Positions 7,525 through 16,694 of a DNA stretch of 64,000 nucleotides are shown in pieces; the first letter of the stretch is position 1; each line of letters starts with the position of its first letter. Made by a program: the position numbers and the translations under genes. The notes beneath the pieces were generated by a model that worked only from the letters and a program-made list of their open reading frames with translations, made no database searches and was not told where the DNA came from. Origin of the DNA: Modicisalibacter sp049808615 (GTDB lineage: Bacteria > Pseudomonadota > Gammaproteobacteria > Pseudomonadales > Halomonadaceae); assembly GCF_049808615.1 (NCBI RefSeq), contig NZ_JBNCAN010000009.1:1-64000 (forward strand). Reading direction: 5' to 3'.

Positions 7525-8335
7525 TGGCATTGACGCCGCGCGCTGAAATGGCTTCATCGCTGGCGTAGACGCGCTCGTCCGCGGCGAGAAAATGAATCGC
7601 GAAACCACGACCCGCAAGACGCCTGGCCACACCGGTCACTACCCGGGCCTGAGTGCGAGCCACCAGCTTGGGCAACAAGGTGGCCGTGTAGGCAGGGCGA
7701 TGATAGAAATCGGCGAACACGCCGCTGCCCCAACTGGGCACCTGGTCTGGCAGAATCCCCACCGCCTCACTACGCTTGAGCGCCTTGAGCAGCGATGCCA
7801 CGCCCCGCGAGTTGGTGGGCACCAGCGCGGCGCCCATGCGTTCGCGCCCATGGCGGATGATGGGTTCCAAGGCACTGATCTTGGGAGGCTCGTACATGGC
7901 GGTGAAGGGGAAATGCCCGGATAGCCAAAAGTTGAGCACTTCCCAGTTGCCAAAGTGGGGCGCCAGCACGATGACGCCCCGTCCCTCCGCCCGGGCATCA
8001 TCCAGCAGTTCGCGCCCATGAACTTCGACAATCGATGTCTCGACGCGAGACGGTTCTGCCATCCAGGCAAAACCCAGCTCGAGCATCGTGGCAGTAGAGT
8101 GAACCAAGCTTTCTCGGGCACGAGCATGTCGCTGGTGGCTGTCGAGTTCAGGAAAGACATCCTGCAAATTGACATCGGTGACATGGCGCTCGCGGCGGCT
8201 GAAACGATGGACCTGTGGGCCCAGCAGCCGGGCCAGACGCCACAAGGTGCGAGGAGAACGCTTGGCCAGTACTCGCCACATCAAGGCGATGGCCTGAGCA
8301 TGGAATTTGGGAGTGGACTTCTTTTTCTTACTCAT
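7397..8335 (-). CDS. LpxL/HtrB-family lysophospholipid (lipid A) acyltransferase
   Basis: The protein has 312 residues from MSKKKKSTPKFH. A TTG-initiated frame extends to 8386 but has no better ribosome site. The catalytic HX4E motif is APHFGNWE, followed by the substrate loop MYEPPKISALEP and ILPDQVPSWGSGVFADFYHRP, as in late acyltransferases of lipid A synthesis. These use acyl-ACP at the cytoplasmic face of the inner membrane. It is a paralogue of the protein at 38034-38948. Its 3' end is duplicated at 2246, so its terminal codons may have been supplied by the inserted block. Confidence 0.88.
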   Translation of the reverse strand: MSKKKKSTPKFHAQAIALMWRVLAKRSPRTLWRLARLLGPQVHRFSRRERHVTDVNLQDVFPELDSHQRHARARESLVHSTATMLELGFAWMAEPSRVETSIVEVHGRELLDDARAEGRGVIVLAPHFGNWEVLNFWLSGHFPFTAMYEPPKISALEPIIRHGRERMGAALVPTNSRGVASLLKALKRSEAVGILPDQVPSWGSGVFADFYHRPAYTATLLPKLVARTQARVVTGVARRLAGRGFAIHFLAADERVYASDEAISARGVNASVEAAIDLDPEQYQWEYKRYRKTPEQDQNHPEHRKFRIYKKL

Positions 8336-8395
8336 GAAAACAGATGATGAAACGTTGGCTGCGGCATTGCGAACAGAATCGGGCAAAAAGGTGAA

Positions 8396-8779
8396 TCATC
8401 CACGATCAGGGCGGCAGATTTCAATCAAATTACCATCCGGATCGCGCAGGTAGAGGGAGGTAATAGGACCTTGAACGCCCCGTCGGGGAACCGGGCCTTC
8501 CTCGATAGGGACTTGTAGCGTTTCGAGATGCGCCTGCACTTCCTTCAGGGGGAGTACACTTCTGACGCATAGATCGATACTGCCCGGGGTAGGGTGGGCC
8601 GCTTTGGGGCTCGACTCGGTGTCGGTTTGATGCAAACGCAACGCCGTATCACCCAGCATGAGATCGACCCGCTCAGCCTCCTGGTAGCGCGCTTCCAGTC
8701 CTAGTACGCGGGTGTAGAAATCCACCGCACGGGAAATATCCGTGACGGTGACGACCAAGTGATCCAGGCCGGTTAACAT
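8396..8779 (-). CDS. VOC (glyoxalase/bleomycin resistance) superfamily protein
   Basis: The protein has 127 residues starting at MLTGLDHLVVTVTD, with GGAG 6-7 bases upstream. It has one vicinal-oxygen-chelate module: LDHLVVTV with metal-ligand His at the start, ALRLHQ in the middle, and LYLRDPDGNLIEICRP with the last Glu ligand. Proteins of this size act as dimers, as lyases, dioxygenases or antibiotic-binding proteins; the substrate cannot be told. Its start codon is back to back with the divergent methyltransferase start. Confidence 0.8.
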   Translation of the reverse strand: MLTGLDHLVVTVTDISRAVDFYTRVLGLEARYQEAERVDLMLGDTALRLHQTDTESSPKAAHPTPGSIDLCVRSVLPLKEVQAHLETLQVPIEEGPVPRRGVQGPITSLYLRDPDGNLIEICRPDRG

Positions 8780-9461
8780 GGCAAACTCCGCTTGCATTTT
8801 CCTGAAGGATACGACGTTGACCAGGCTGCTGTCGTGCCCTCTGTGCACTCATGATGACATCACGCACTACCACCGGGATCGGCGCCGGGACTACTGGCAA
8901 TGCCGACATTGTGCGTTGGTCTTTGTGGCTGCTCACCAGCAGCTTGGTCCCGAGGAGGAGAAGGCGGTGTATGACTGCCACCGCAACTCGCCCCAGGATA
9001 TGGGCTATCGTCGTTTTCTGTCGCGGCTGTTCATCCCATTGCAGGCCCGGTTGGCTCCCGGCGCTCATGGACTGGATTTCGGCTGCGGACCCGGGCCGAC
9101 GCTGTCGGTGATGTTCGAAGAGGCAGGTCATCCCATGGCCCTTTACGACATCTACTACGCGCCGGATCAAGGGATGCTCGAACATTCTTATGATTTCATC
9201 ACCGCTTCCGAGGTGATCGAGCACCTGGCGTTACCGGGGCAAGTGCTCAAGAAGCTCTCCGAACGGCTTCATCCCGGCGGCTGGCTGGGGTTGATGACCA
9301 AGCGTGTGACGTCTCGAGAGGCCTTCGCCGACTGGCACTATATCCAGGACCCGACTCACATCAGCTTCTTCAGTGAGACGAGCTTGCGCTGGCTGGGTGA
9401 ACGCCTGGACCTGCACGTTTCTTTCCCCGCCGCCGATGTAGTGCTCATGCAAAAGCAATAG
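8778..9461 (+). CDS. Class I SAM-dependent methyltransferase with N-terminal zinc ribbon
   Basis: The protein has 227 residues from ATG 8778, or 214 from TTG 8817, which has AAGGA 8 bases upstream and may be the true start. CPLCTHDD...YWQCRHCALVFV forms a four-cysteine zinc ribbon. HGLDFGCGPGPTL is the SAM-binding motif I, followed by YDIYY, ITASEVIEHL and LHPGGWLGLMT. Zinc-ribbon methyltransferases of this layout often modify small metabolites; the substrate is unknown. It is divergent from the VOC gene. Confidence 0.8.
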   Translation: MANSACIFLKDTTLTRLLSCPLCTHDDITHYHRDRRRDYWQCRHCALVFVAAHQQLGPEEEKAVYDCHRNSPQDMGYRRFLSRLFIPLQARLAPGAHGLDFGCGPGPTLSVMFEEAGHPMALYDIYYAPDQGMLEHSYDFITASEVIEHLALPGQVLKKLSERLHPGGWLGLMTKRVTSREAFADWHYIQDPTHISFFSETSLRWLGERLDLHVSFPAADVVLMQKQ

Positions 9462-9498
9462 CCCGCTTTTAGTGCGTTATTCGTGCCATCGAGAGTGC

Positions 9499-9515
9499 TT
9501 GTAATAGCGTTACAA
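9499..9515. promoter_or_regulatory. Inverted repeat upstream of the MFS gene, possible operator
   Basis: TTGTAA and TTACAA are arranged as an inverted repeat with a five-base centre in the 229-bp gap before the MFS carrier. It lies about 180 bases upstream of the chosen start. No regulator gene is adjacent, so the role is a guess. Confidence 0.3.
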
Positions 9516-9690
9516 TCACCGCTCATCAAGGCATTGAACAGCGCTGCACCAGGTCTTGAAAGGAGGCCTGGAAAGGGGCTTCACAATGCTTTGTAAAAAA
9601 ATGTGCGCCAGCGTATATTCCGCGCTAATTACCAATCTGAATCCTGGCCGTCCCGGCAAGGTGCGTTATTTCCAAGAGGCTTCTTTATTT

Positions 9691-11094
9691 ATGTCGCGGC
9701 AGCTATTGGCCATGGCGCTAGCCCCTTTGTTGGGATTATTCATCCTGACGATCGGCAATGGTTTTCTGGCCACGTTGATCACCTTGCGGCTCGACGCCGC
9801 AGGAGTCTCCGCGGTCATGATCGGTTGGGTGTCTTCGGCTTATTTCATCGGTCTGGCCATCGGGGCGATGTTCAACGATCGTCTGCTGCTGCGTATCGGT
9901 CATATTCGTGCCTATGGCAGTTTCGCCTCCCTGGTGGCGGTGACGGTACTGTTACAGGGGCTCTGGCTCGACCCCTATGCCTGGTTCGTGCTGCGTCTGA
10001 TCGGTGGCTGGGCCACGGTAGGTGTGTATCTGGTCATCGAAAGCTGGCTGCTGACCTCTGGTGACCAGAAGGTACGCGGTCGCCTGCTGGCGCTGTACAT
10101 GATTGCCCTCTATGCGGCAGGGGTTCTAGGGCAATTATTGTTGGGGGTGACGGATGCCATGGGCGTGACCGCTCCTTTCATGGTGGTGGGCATGCTGGCA
10201 TCGCTGTCGGTATTGCCCATGGCGATGATCCCGCGAGTATCGCCGCTGATCGAACAGGCTGAGCCCTTACCCCCGCATCGCTTGATTACCATCACGCCTA
10301 CCGGTGTCATGGCGGCTTTTGGCTCGGGACTTGCCGTGGCGGCGGTCTATGCGCTACTGCCTCTCTATCTCCATAGTCTCGGTATGACCGTGCAACGCGT
10401 CGGCCAGATGATGGCCGTGATGATTCTTGGCGCCATGTTGCTGCAGTATCCTATTGGTCGCTGGTCGGATCGCCACGACCGTCAGCTGGTGCTGATTCTC
10501 ATCGGGGCTTTCTTCGCGCTGATTTCGCTCGGCATGGTCATGCTGCCGCACAAGCAGTGGATGTTGGCGGGGCTCTTGTTCCTGTTAGGTGGCGGTGTCT
10601 TTGCTCTGTATCCGGTAGCACTCAGTCATGCTGCGGACCGGGCCCCGGCAGGTGCCTTGGTGCGCATGAGTCAGGGGCTGCTTCTGATCAACGCGCTCGG
10701 CTCCACTATCAGCCCGCCCTTGATCACCCCGGTCATGAGCTGGCTCGGCGATGCAGGCTTGTTCTGGTCGCTTGGCAGCCTCGGTCTGTTTCTGGTGCTG
10801 TTTTTCACCTGGCGGCGCAGCGTGCGTCCGGCTCCCATCCCGGCAGCGCCATTTACTGCCAATGCGCCCATGACCGTGATCGGTGCCGAACTCAACGTTA
10901 CCGAAGAACTGATGCAGGGAGCCATCGAGCACGAGCATCACGAGGACCTTTCCCAGGTCGTGCCCGACATTGAGGTGGCCGAGGCTTTTGTCGGTCCACC
11001 GCAGGAGGAAGATGCTCCTGTTACCTATTTCGATGTCGATGCCGAGGCCGGCGCGCCATTCGATAGCAGGCGTTATGAGCGTTCCTCTTTCTGA
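9691..11094 (+). CDS. YcaD-like major facilitator superfamily transporter
   Basis: The protein has 467 residues from MSRQLLAMALAPLLG. The frame is open back to 9556, but hydrophobic segment 1 begins at this ATG. Twelve hydrophobic segments are evident. The loop FNDRLLLRIGHIRAYG after segment 2 and the second-half GRWSDRHDRQLVL are MFS signature A motifs. VYLVIESWLLTSGDQKVRGRL matches the YcaD group. The tail after segment 12 is long and acidic (about 90 residues), as is common in halophile homologues. The substrate is unknown. A strong terminator follows. Confidence 0.82.
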   Translation: MSRQLLAMALAPLLGLFILTIGNGFLATLITLRLDAAGVSAVMIGWVSSAYFIGLAIGAMFNDRLLLRIGHIRAYGSFASLVAVTVLLQGLWLDPYAWFVLRLIGGWATVGVYLVIESWLLTSGDQKVRGRLLALYMIALYAAGVLGQLLLGVTDAMGVTAPFMVVGMLASLSVLPMAMIPRVSPLIEQAEPLPPHRLITITPTGVMAAFGSGLAVAAVYALLPLYLHSLGMTVQRVGQMMAVMILGAMLLQYPIGRWSDRHDRQLVLILIGAFFALISLGMVMLPHKQWMLAGLLFLLGGGVFALYPVALSHAADRAPAGALVRMSQGLLLINALGSTISPPLITPVMSWLGDAGLFWSLGSLGLFLVLFFTWRRSVRPAPIPAAPFTANAPMTVIGAELNVTEELMQGAIEHEHHEDLSQVVPDIEVAEAFVGPPQEEDAPVTYFDVDAEAGAPFDSRRYERSSF

Positions 11095-11115
11095 CCACTC
11101 TGACTACCACTACGA

Positions 11116-11150
11116 AAAAAGCGCCCAACGGCATGACCGTTGGGCGCTTT
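11116..11150. terminator. Rho-independent terminator, probably bidirectional
   Basis: An 11-bp perfect stem (GCGCCCAACGG / CCGTTGGGCGC, 11121-11131 with 11137-11147) has a five-base loop, a run of six A before it and TTT after it. It closes the MFS transcript. Confidence 0.85.
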
Positions 11151-11255
11151 GCGTTTCGCCCTATCCATTCGTGACAGGGTAAGGCGTTTGGTTAATGGCT
11201 AATAAAGGCTGAGGACTCTACCATCGTTGGTATCCCTCATTGATAGGTGTTTTCC

Positions 11256-13049
11256 ATGATGTCTTATGCCGCCCCGGTACGCGACTATCGCTTCGTGCTT
11301 GAGGAACTGCTCGAGCATGGTTCGTTGCAACTTCCCCACTTCGAGGAGACCAGCCCCGATCTGATCGAGGCGGTGTTGGAAGAGGCGGCGCGGCTGGCCA
11401 ACGAGGTCTGGGCGCCGCTCAATTATAGCGGCGATCGTCAGGGGGTGATGCTCGAGGATGGCCAGGTGAGCACGCCACAGGGCTTTGCCGAGGCCTATCG
11501 CGCTTATATCGATGGCGGCTGGAACGGCATCGGTGTCTCGGAGGCCTTGGGTGGCCAGGGCCTGCCGGAGGTGGTGGCAAGCACCGTGCAGGAGATGCTG
11601 CATGGCGCCAACATGGCCCTCGGCCTGTGCCCCATGCTCACCGCCGGCGCTATCGAGGCATTGTCCCAGCACGGTTGCGACAAGCTCAAGGCGCTCTATT
11701 TAACGAAGCTGGTGAGCGGTGAATGGACGGGCACCATGAACCTCACCGAACCTCAGGCCGGCTCGGATCTGTCCCAGGTGCGCACCAAGGCCGTTCTGGA
11801 AAACGATCACTACCGCCTTACCGGCCAGAAAATCTATATCACCTGGGGTGAACACAATATTGCCGAAAACATCGTGCATTTTGTTCTCGCCCGCACCCCG
11901 GACGCTCCCGAAGGCAACAAGGGCATCTCACTGTTTCTGGTGCCCAAGTTTCTGGTCAATGACGACGGTAGCCTGGGTGAGCGTAACGATGTGGTCTGTG
12001 CCTCTCTTGAACACAAGCTGGGCATTCACGCCTGCCCCACCTGCACCCTGAGCTTCGGTGAAAAGGAGGGCGCCATCGGCTATCTGGTGGGCGAGGTCGG
12101 CCGCGGCCTGAATCACATGTTCACGATGATGAACGAGGCACGCCACAAGGTCGGTGTCGAGGGTATCGGCGTTGCCGAGCGCGCCTGCCAGCAGGCGCTG
12201 GGCTATGCGCTGGAGCGTGTTCAGGGGCGCAGTCCCAAGGCGCGGGGCGGGGCGTCCTGCGCCATCGCCGATCACCTGGACGTGCGGCGCATGCTGCTGT
12301 CCATGCGTGCTCGTACGGATGGCCTGCGAGCATTGGCGCTATTCTGCGCCGCCCAGATGGATAATGCCCGCCACGCCATCGATGATGAAGCGCGACACAA
12401 CGCCCAGAATCGGGTCGATGTGTTGATTCCGGTGGTCAAGGCCTTCTCCACGGATCAGGCGGTTGAGATCGCTTCTCTCGGGATTCAGGTGCATGGTGGC
12501 ATGGGGTTCATCGAAGAAGCCGGCGCTGCCCAGTTATTTCGGGACGTGCGTATCGCGCCCATCTACGAAGGCACCAACGGCATCCAGGCGCTGGATCTGG
12601 CGGGCCGCAAGCTGCAGCGCGATGGCGGTGCGGCGCTATGCGCCTTGATCGATGAGGTCGAGACCACGGCCAGTGCGCTTTCCGACAACGCGGCGTTGGA
12701 GTCACTGGGAGAGAGTCTCGCGCAAGGCTCGGCAGACCTGCGGGCCGCCATGGCGATTCTGCTGGAGGAGGGGGGCGATGCGGACCATGGACCCGATGCC
12801 ATTCAGGCCTATGCCACGCCGTTCCTGTCCCTGGCCGGCCATGTGCTGTGTGCCTGGCAGATGGGGCGAGCGGCGTTGGTGGCTCAGGCGGCCCTGGATG
12901 AAGGCAAGGGAGACGCGAATTTCTACCGCGCCAAGTTGGCAAGCGCCGACTTCGCCCTGCGCCACTGGCTGCCGGAAGGGCGTGCCCAGCGGGCGGTGAT
13001 CGAGGCGGGCATGACTACGCTGCTGGATTTCGAGCCCACCAGCCATTGA
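11256..13049 (+). CDS. Acyl-CoA dehydrogenase, ~600-residue DmdC/FadE-like type
   Basis: The protein has 597 residues, starting at ATG 11256 (an in-frame ATG follows at 11259). The flavoprotein core shows GTMNLTEPQAGSDLSQVRTKA and ITWGEHN in the middle, and VHGGMGFIEE plus YEGTNGIQALDLAGRK near the end. The extra C-terminal domain of about 100 residues matches the 3-methylmercaptopropionyl-CoA dehydrogenase (DmdC)-like class rather than classical 380-residue enzymes. It oxidises acyl-CoA to trans-2-enoyl-CoA. It leads an operon with acyl-CoA ligase, 3-hydroxyacyl-CoA dehydrogenase and enoyl-CoA hydratase. Chain length or DMSP relevance cannot be told from sequence alone. Confidence 0.88.
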   Translation: MMSYAAPVRDYRFVLEELLEHGSLQLPHFEETSPDLIEAVLEEAARLANEVWAPLNYSGDRQGVMLEDGQVSTPQGFAEAYRAYIDGGWNGIGVSEALGGQGLPEVVASTVQEMLHGANMALGLCPMLTAGAIEALSQHGCDKLKALYLTKLVSGEWTGTMNLTEPQAGSDLSQVRTKAVLENDHYRLTGQKIYITWGEHNIAENIVHFVLARTPDAPEGNKGISLFLVPKFLVNDDGSLGERNDVVCASLEHKLGIHACPTCTLSFGEKEGAIGYLVGEVGRGLNHMFTMMNEARHKVGVEGIGVAERACQQALGYALERVQGRSPKARGGASCAIADHLDVRRMLLSMRARTDGLRALALFCAAQMDNARHAIDDEARHNAQNRVDVLIPVVKAFSTDQAVEIASLGIQVHGGMGFIEEAGAAQLFRDVRIAPIYEGTNGIQALDLAGRKLQRDGGAALCALIDEVETTASALSDNAALESLGESLAQGSADLRAAMAILLEEGGDADHGPDAIQAYATPFLSLAGHVLCAWQMGRAALVAQAALDEGKGDANFYRAKLASADFALRHWLPEGRAQRAVIEAGMTTLLDFEPTSH

Positions 13050-13063
13050 GAGGAGACGCCACC

Positions 13064-14692
13064 ATGTCCAGCATTTTCGAGCAGGGCCTGCCTCAGACGC
13101 CGGCCAATCATGTCGCGCTGTCGCCGCTGACCTTCATCGAGCGTACCGCTCAAATTTATCCCGACTACCCGGCGGTGGTCCACGGCAAGCTGCGCCGGGA
13201 TTGGCTCACCACCTGGCAGCGCTGTCGGCGTCTGGCCTCGGCGCTTGCCGGGCGCGGCATTCAGCCGGGCCAGACCGTGGCCGCCATGCTGCCCAACGTG
13301 CCGCCCATGTTCGAGGCCCATTTCGGTGTGCCGCTGGCGGGCTGCGTCCTCAATACCCTGAACATTCGCCTGGACGCAGAGGCCATCGCTTACATGCTCG
13401 CTCATGGCGAGGCCAAGGCGATCCTGGTCGATCCGGAGTTCGCCGATGTCATCGAGGACGCGGTGGCCAAGCTCAATGACAAGCCGCTGATCGTCGATGT
13501 GGCGGATGCCCTATTCGAAGGCCAGGCCCGACGCATCGGCGAGATCGAGTACGAAGACCTCTTGGCCGAGGGCGATCCGGAGACACCCTATCGCCTGCCT
13601 GAGGATGAATGGCAGGCCATCTCGCTGAACTACACCTCCGGCACCACCGGCAAGCCCAAGGGCGTGGTCTATCATCATCGCGGCGCCCACTTGAACGCGG
13701 TGAGCAATATCCTCGAATGGGCCATGCCCCATCATCCGGTCTATCTATGGACCTTGCCGATGTTCCACTGCAACGGCTGGTGCTTTCCCTGGACCATTGC
13801 CGCAGCGGCGGGCACCAATATCTGCCTGCGCAAGGTCGAGGCCAGAAAGGTCATGGAGTTGCTGGTCGATGAGCAGGTCACCCACTTCAGCGGGGCACCG
13901 ATCGTACTCAATGGTCTAGTCAATCTGTCCGAGCAGCACAAGCGCATGCTGGAACATCCGGTCAAGGTCACCGTGGCCGGGGCCGCACCGCCGGCCTCGG
14001 TGATTTCCGGTATCGAAAAACTGGGCATCGAGGTAACCCACGTCTACGGTTTGACCGAAGTCTACGGGCCGGTCACGGTATGTGCCTGGCGCGAGTCCTG
14101 GAACGAGCTACCCTTGGAAACGCGAGCCAAGATCAAGGCACGCCAGGGCGTGCGTGGCCACATGCTGGAGGCACTGTGCGTCGCCGATGCCGATACGCTA
14201 GAGCCGGTGCCCAAGGACGGCGAGACGATCGGCGAGATCCTGATGCGGGGCAACAACGTCATGAAAGGCTACCTGAAGGATGAGAAGGCCACTCAGGCGG
14301 CGCTGCAGGGCGGCTGGTACCATACCGGCGACTTGGCGGTGTGGCATGCGGACGGCTATATCGAGATCAAGGATCGCCTCAAGGACATCATCATTTCCGG
14401 TGGGGAGAACATCTCCACCATCGAAGTGGAAGATGCCATCTACTCACATCCGGCGGTGGAGGAGGCCGCGGTGGTGGCGCGTCCGGACGAAAAATGGGGC
14501 GAGACGCCCTGCGCGTTTGTGAAGCTCAAGCCCGGTCATGAAGAGACCACCGCCGAGGAGATCATCGCCTACTGCCGCGAGCATCTGGCTCATTTCAAGG
14601 TGCCGCGCCATGTGATCTTCAGCGAACTGCCCAAGACCTCCACCGGCAAGATCCAGAAATTCGTGCTGCGCGACGAAGCGCGTAAGCAATGA
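13064..14692 (+). CDS. Fatty acyl-CoA synthetase (AMP-forming), DmdB-like
   Basis: The protein has 542 residues from MSSIFEQGLPQTPANH, with AGGAG 8 bases before the ATG. The ATP loop is YTSGTTGKPKGVVYHH; motif YGLTEVYGP, the hinge DRLKDIIISGGENIS and the C-terminal lysine in KTSTGKIQKF are intact. MFHCNGWCFPW is typical of medium-chain ligases and DmdB. It activates a carboxylic acid to acyl-CoA, feeding the dehydrogenase encoded 14 bases upstream. Confidence 0.88.
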   Translation: MSSIFEQGLPQTPANHVALSPLTFIERTAQIYPDYPAVVHGKLRRDWLTTWQRCRRLASALAGRGIQPGQTVAAMLPNVPPMFEAHFGVPLAGCVLNTLNIRLDAEAIAYMLAHGEAKAILVDPEFADVIEDAVAKLNDKPLIVDVADALFEGQARRIGEIEYEDLLAEGDPETPYRLPEDEWQAISLNYTSGTTGKPKGVVYHHRGAHLNAVSNILEWAMPHHPVYLWTLPMFHCNGWCFPWTIAAAAGTNICLRKVEARKVMELLVDEQVTHFSGAPIVLNGLVNLSEQHKRMLEHPVKVTVAGAAPPASVISGIEKLGIEVTHVYGLTEVYGPVTVCAWRESWNELPLETRAKIKARQGVRGHMLEALCVADADTLEPVPKDGETIGEILMRGNNVMKGYLKDEKATQAALQGGWYHTGDLAVWHADGYIEIKDRLKDIIISGGENISTIEVEDAIYSHPAVEEAAVVARPDEKWGETPCAFVKLKPGHEETTAEEIIAYCREHLAHFKVPRHVIFSELPKTSTGKIQKFVLRDEARKQ

Positions 14693-14724
14693 TGGTTCAG
14701 CAGTAATACAAAGGAGAGACACGG

Positions 14725-15573
14725 ATGAGCAGCAATCGAATCGGCGTCGTCGGTGCCGGCACTATGGGGCAGGGAATCGCCCAGGTGCTGGCCGCAAGCG
14801 GCTGCGAGGTACAGTTGTACGATGTCGCCGACGAACAGTTGGAACGCGCCAAGGGTGGCATTGGTAAAGGCCTGGACAAGCTGGTTGCCAAGGAACGCTT
14901 GTCTTCTGAGGATCGCGATAGCGCCCTGAAACGCCTCGAGACCACCTCCAAGCTCGAGGATCTGAAAGAGTGCGAGATCATCATCGAGGCGGCGCCTGAG
15001 AACGAAGAGCTCAAGGAGCGACTGTTTCGTGATCTCAGTCAACTGGGCAAGGAGGTGATCCTTGCCTCCAACACCTCATCCTTGTCTTTGACTCAGCTGG
15101 CGGCGGTGTGTGACCAACCCGAGCGGGTGGTAGGCATGCACTTCTTCAACCCGGTGCCGGTACTCAAGCTGGTCGAGGTGATTCGCGCCGAGCAGACCTC
15201 TGACGCCACGGTGAAGAAGATCGAGCAGCTTGCGGAGAAGATGGGCAAGACCGCCGTGCCCATCGCGGATTCGCCAGGATTTGCGGTCAACCGCCTGCTG
15301 GTGCCGATGATCAACGAGGCTGCCTTCCTGGTACAGGAAAACGCCGCCACCCCGGAAGCCATCGATCAAGCCATGAAACTCGGCGCCGCCCATCCCATGG
15401 GGCCGCTGGCCCTGGCCGACCTGATCGGGTTGGACGTGTGTCTGTCCATCATGGAGGTATTGCAGCAAGGCTTCGGCGATCCCAAGTATCGACCCTGCCC
15501 ACTGCTCAAGCGCATGGTGGCCGCAGGCTACCTGGGCCGCAAGAGCGGGCGCGGTTTTTATCACTATGAATAG
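14725..15573 (+). CDS. 3-hydroxybutyryl-CoA (3-hydroxyacyl-CoA) dehydrogenase
   Basis: The protein has 282 residues. The NAD-binding GAGTMGQGIAQVLAASG is at the N-terminus, followed by ASNTSSLSLTQLA, GMHFFNPVPVLKLVEVI (catalytic His) and DSPGFAVNRLLVPMINEA; the C-terminal domain has GAAHPMGPLALADLIGLD. It oxidises L-3-hydroxyacyl-CoA to the 3-keto form. AAGGAGAG precedes the ATG. It is the third gene of the beta-oxidation-like operon; no thiolase is present in the window. Confidence 0.92.
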   Translation: MSSNRIGVVGAGTMGQGIAQVLAASGCEVQLYDVADEQLERAKGGIGKGLDKLVAKERLSSEDRDSALKRLETTSKLEDLKECEIIIEAAPENEELKERLFRDLSQLGKEVILASNTSSLSLTQLAAVCDQPERVVGMHFFNPVPVLKLVEVIRAEQTSDATVKKIEQLAEKMGKTAVPIADSPGFAVNRLLVPMINEAAFLVQENAATPEAIDQAMKLGAAHPMGPLALADLIGLDVCLSIMEVLQQGFGDPKYRPCPLLKRMVAAGYLGRKSGRGFYHYE

Positions 15574-15597
15574 CATAGCGACGAATAAGGAGGTTTT

Positions 15598-16371
15598 ATG
15601 AGCGACAAGCTGATCGAAGTGACCGAAAAAGAAGGCGTAGTGCGTCTGACCCTGAATCGCCCCAAGGCACTCAACGCGTTGAATTCCGACCTGATCGCAG
15701 AGTTGAACAAGGTGCTGGTCGATCTCGAACAGCGTGATGATCTGCGTGCCGTCTTGATCACCGGTGCCGGCGAAAAATCCTTCGTTGCGGGCGCCGACAT
15801 CAGTGAAATGCGGGACAAGACCCCGGAGGAAGCGCGGGTCTTTGCCAGTCAGGCCCTGACCACGGTCAAGCGGCTCGAACGCTTGCCCGTGCCGGTGGTG
15901 GCCCTGGTCAACGGCTTCTGCCTGGGCGGCGGCTGCGAACTGGCCCTGGCCTGTGACTGGGCCATCGCCAGCGATAACGCCATCTTCGGCCAGCCGGAAG
16001 TCGGCTTAGGCGTGATTCCCGGCTTCGGTGGCACTCAGCGCCTGCCGCGTCGGGTCGGCCCCGCCCTGGCGCTGGATCTGATCACCACCGGGCGCAAGAT
16101 CGACGCCGCCGAGGCTTTGCGCATCGGTTTGGTCAATCGTGTGGTATCGGCGGGGGAACTCGACGCCGTGGCGGAGGAACTCACCAAGCAGTTTGCGGGC
16201 AATGGCCGCCAGGCGATCCGCTCTGCCAAGCAGGCCATTCATGACGGCATGGACCAGGACCTGGACAGCGCCCTGGCACTGGAAACCAGCCTGTTTGCCC
16301 TGGGCTTTGCCGGGGAAGAGCAAAGCGAAGGCATGGGCGCGTTCGTGGAGAAGCGCAAGCCGAATTTCTAA
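15598..16371 (+). CDS. Enoyl-CoA hydratase/isomerase (crotonase family)
   Basis: The protein has 257 residues with an excellent AAGGAGG ribosome site. The oxyanion-hole segment FVAGADISEM and the active-site stretch LGGGCELALACDWAIAS...FGQPEVGLGVIPGFGGTQRLPR contain both catalytic glutamates of a hydratase. It hydrates trans-2-enoyl-CoA to the 3-hydroxy form used by the preceding gene's product. It is the last gene of the operon. It could also serve as a DmdD-like hydratase if the operon handles methylthio-acyl-CoA, but nothing in the motifs decides this. Confidence 0.9.
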   Translation: MSDKLIEVTEKEGVVRLTLNRPKALNALNSDLIAELNKVLVDLEQRDDLRAVLITGAGEKSFVAGADISEMRDKTPEEARVFASQALTTVKRLERLPVPVVALVNGFCLGGGCELALACDWAIASDNAIFGQPEVGLGVIPGFGGTQRLPRRVGPALALDLITTGRKIDAAEALRIGLVNRVVSAGELDAVAEELTKQFAGNGRQAIRSAKQAIHDGMDQDLDSALALETSLFALGFAGEEQSEGMGAFVEKRKPNF

Positions 16372-16484
16372 GCGGGTGCTTAGATGGCTAGGATAGTGGC
16401 AGTAGCGGCGACGTTACTGCCACAGTTGTTTATGGCGTATTCTGTGCAGTAAATGAGTAGCACTTGAAAGAGGGAGTGGCCACC

Positions 16485-16694
16485 ATGAATGCATCGTTAC
16501 ATGATCTTCCTATCGAGCAACGAATCCAGTTGGTCGAGGATCTCTGGGATAGCATTGCGGCCGATCAGCAATTGCTTCCGTTCACCAAGGAGCAGCGACA
16601 AGAGCTGGATAGACGTCTGGATGCTTTCGAAGCGGATGGTAACACGGGTCGGAGTGCCGATTCCGTGTTGTCTGACATTCGAAGCAAGCTATGA
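16485..16694 (+). CDS. Antitoxin, putative addiction module component (TIGR02574-like)
   Basis: The protein has 69 residues: MNASLHDLPIEQRIQLVEDL, then WDSIAADQ and LDRRLDAFEAD, the pattern of small helical antitoxins paired with RelE/ParE toxins. The start at 16485 follows AGAGGGAG. The stop overlaps the toxin ATG by four bases, so the pair is coupled. Confidence 0.82.
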   Translation: MNASLHDLPIEQRIQLVEDLWDSIAADQQLLPFTKEQRQELDRRLDAFEADGNTGRSADSVLSDIRSKL

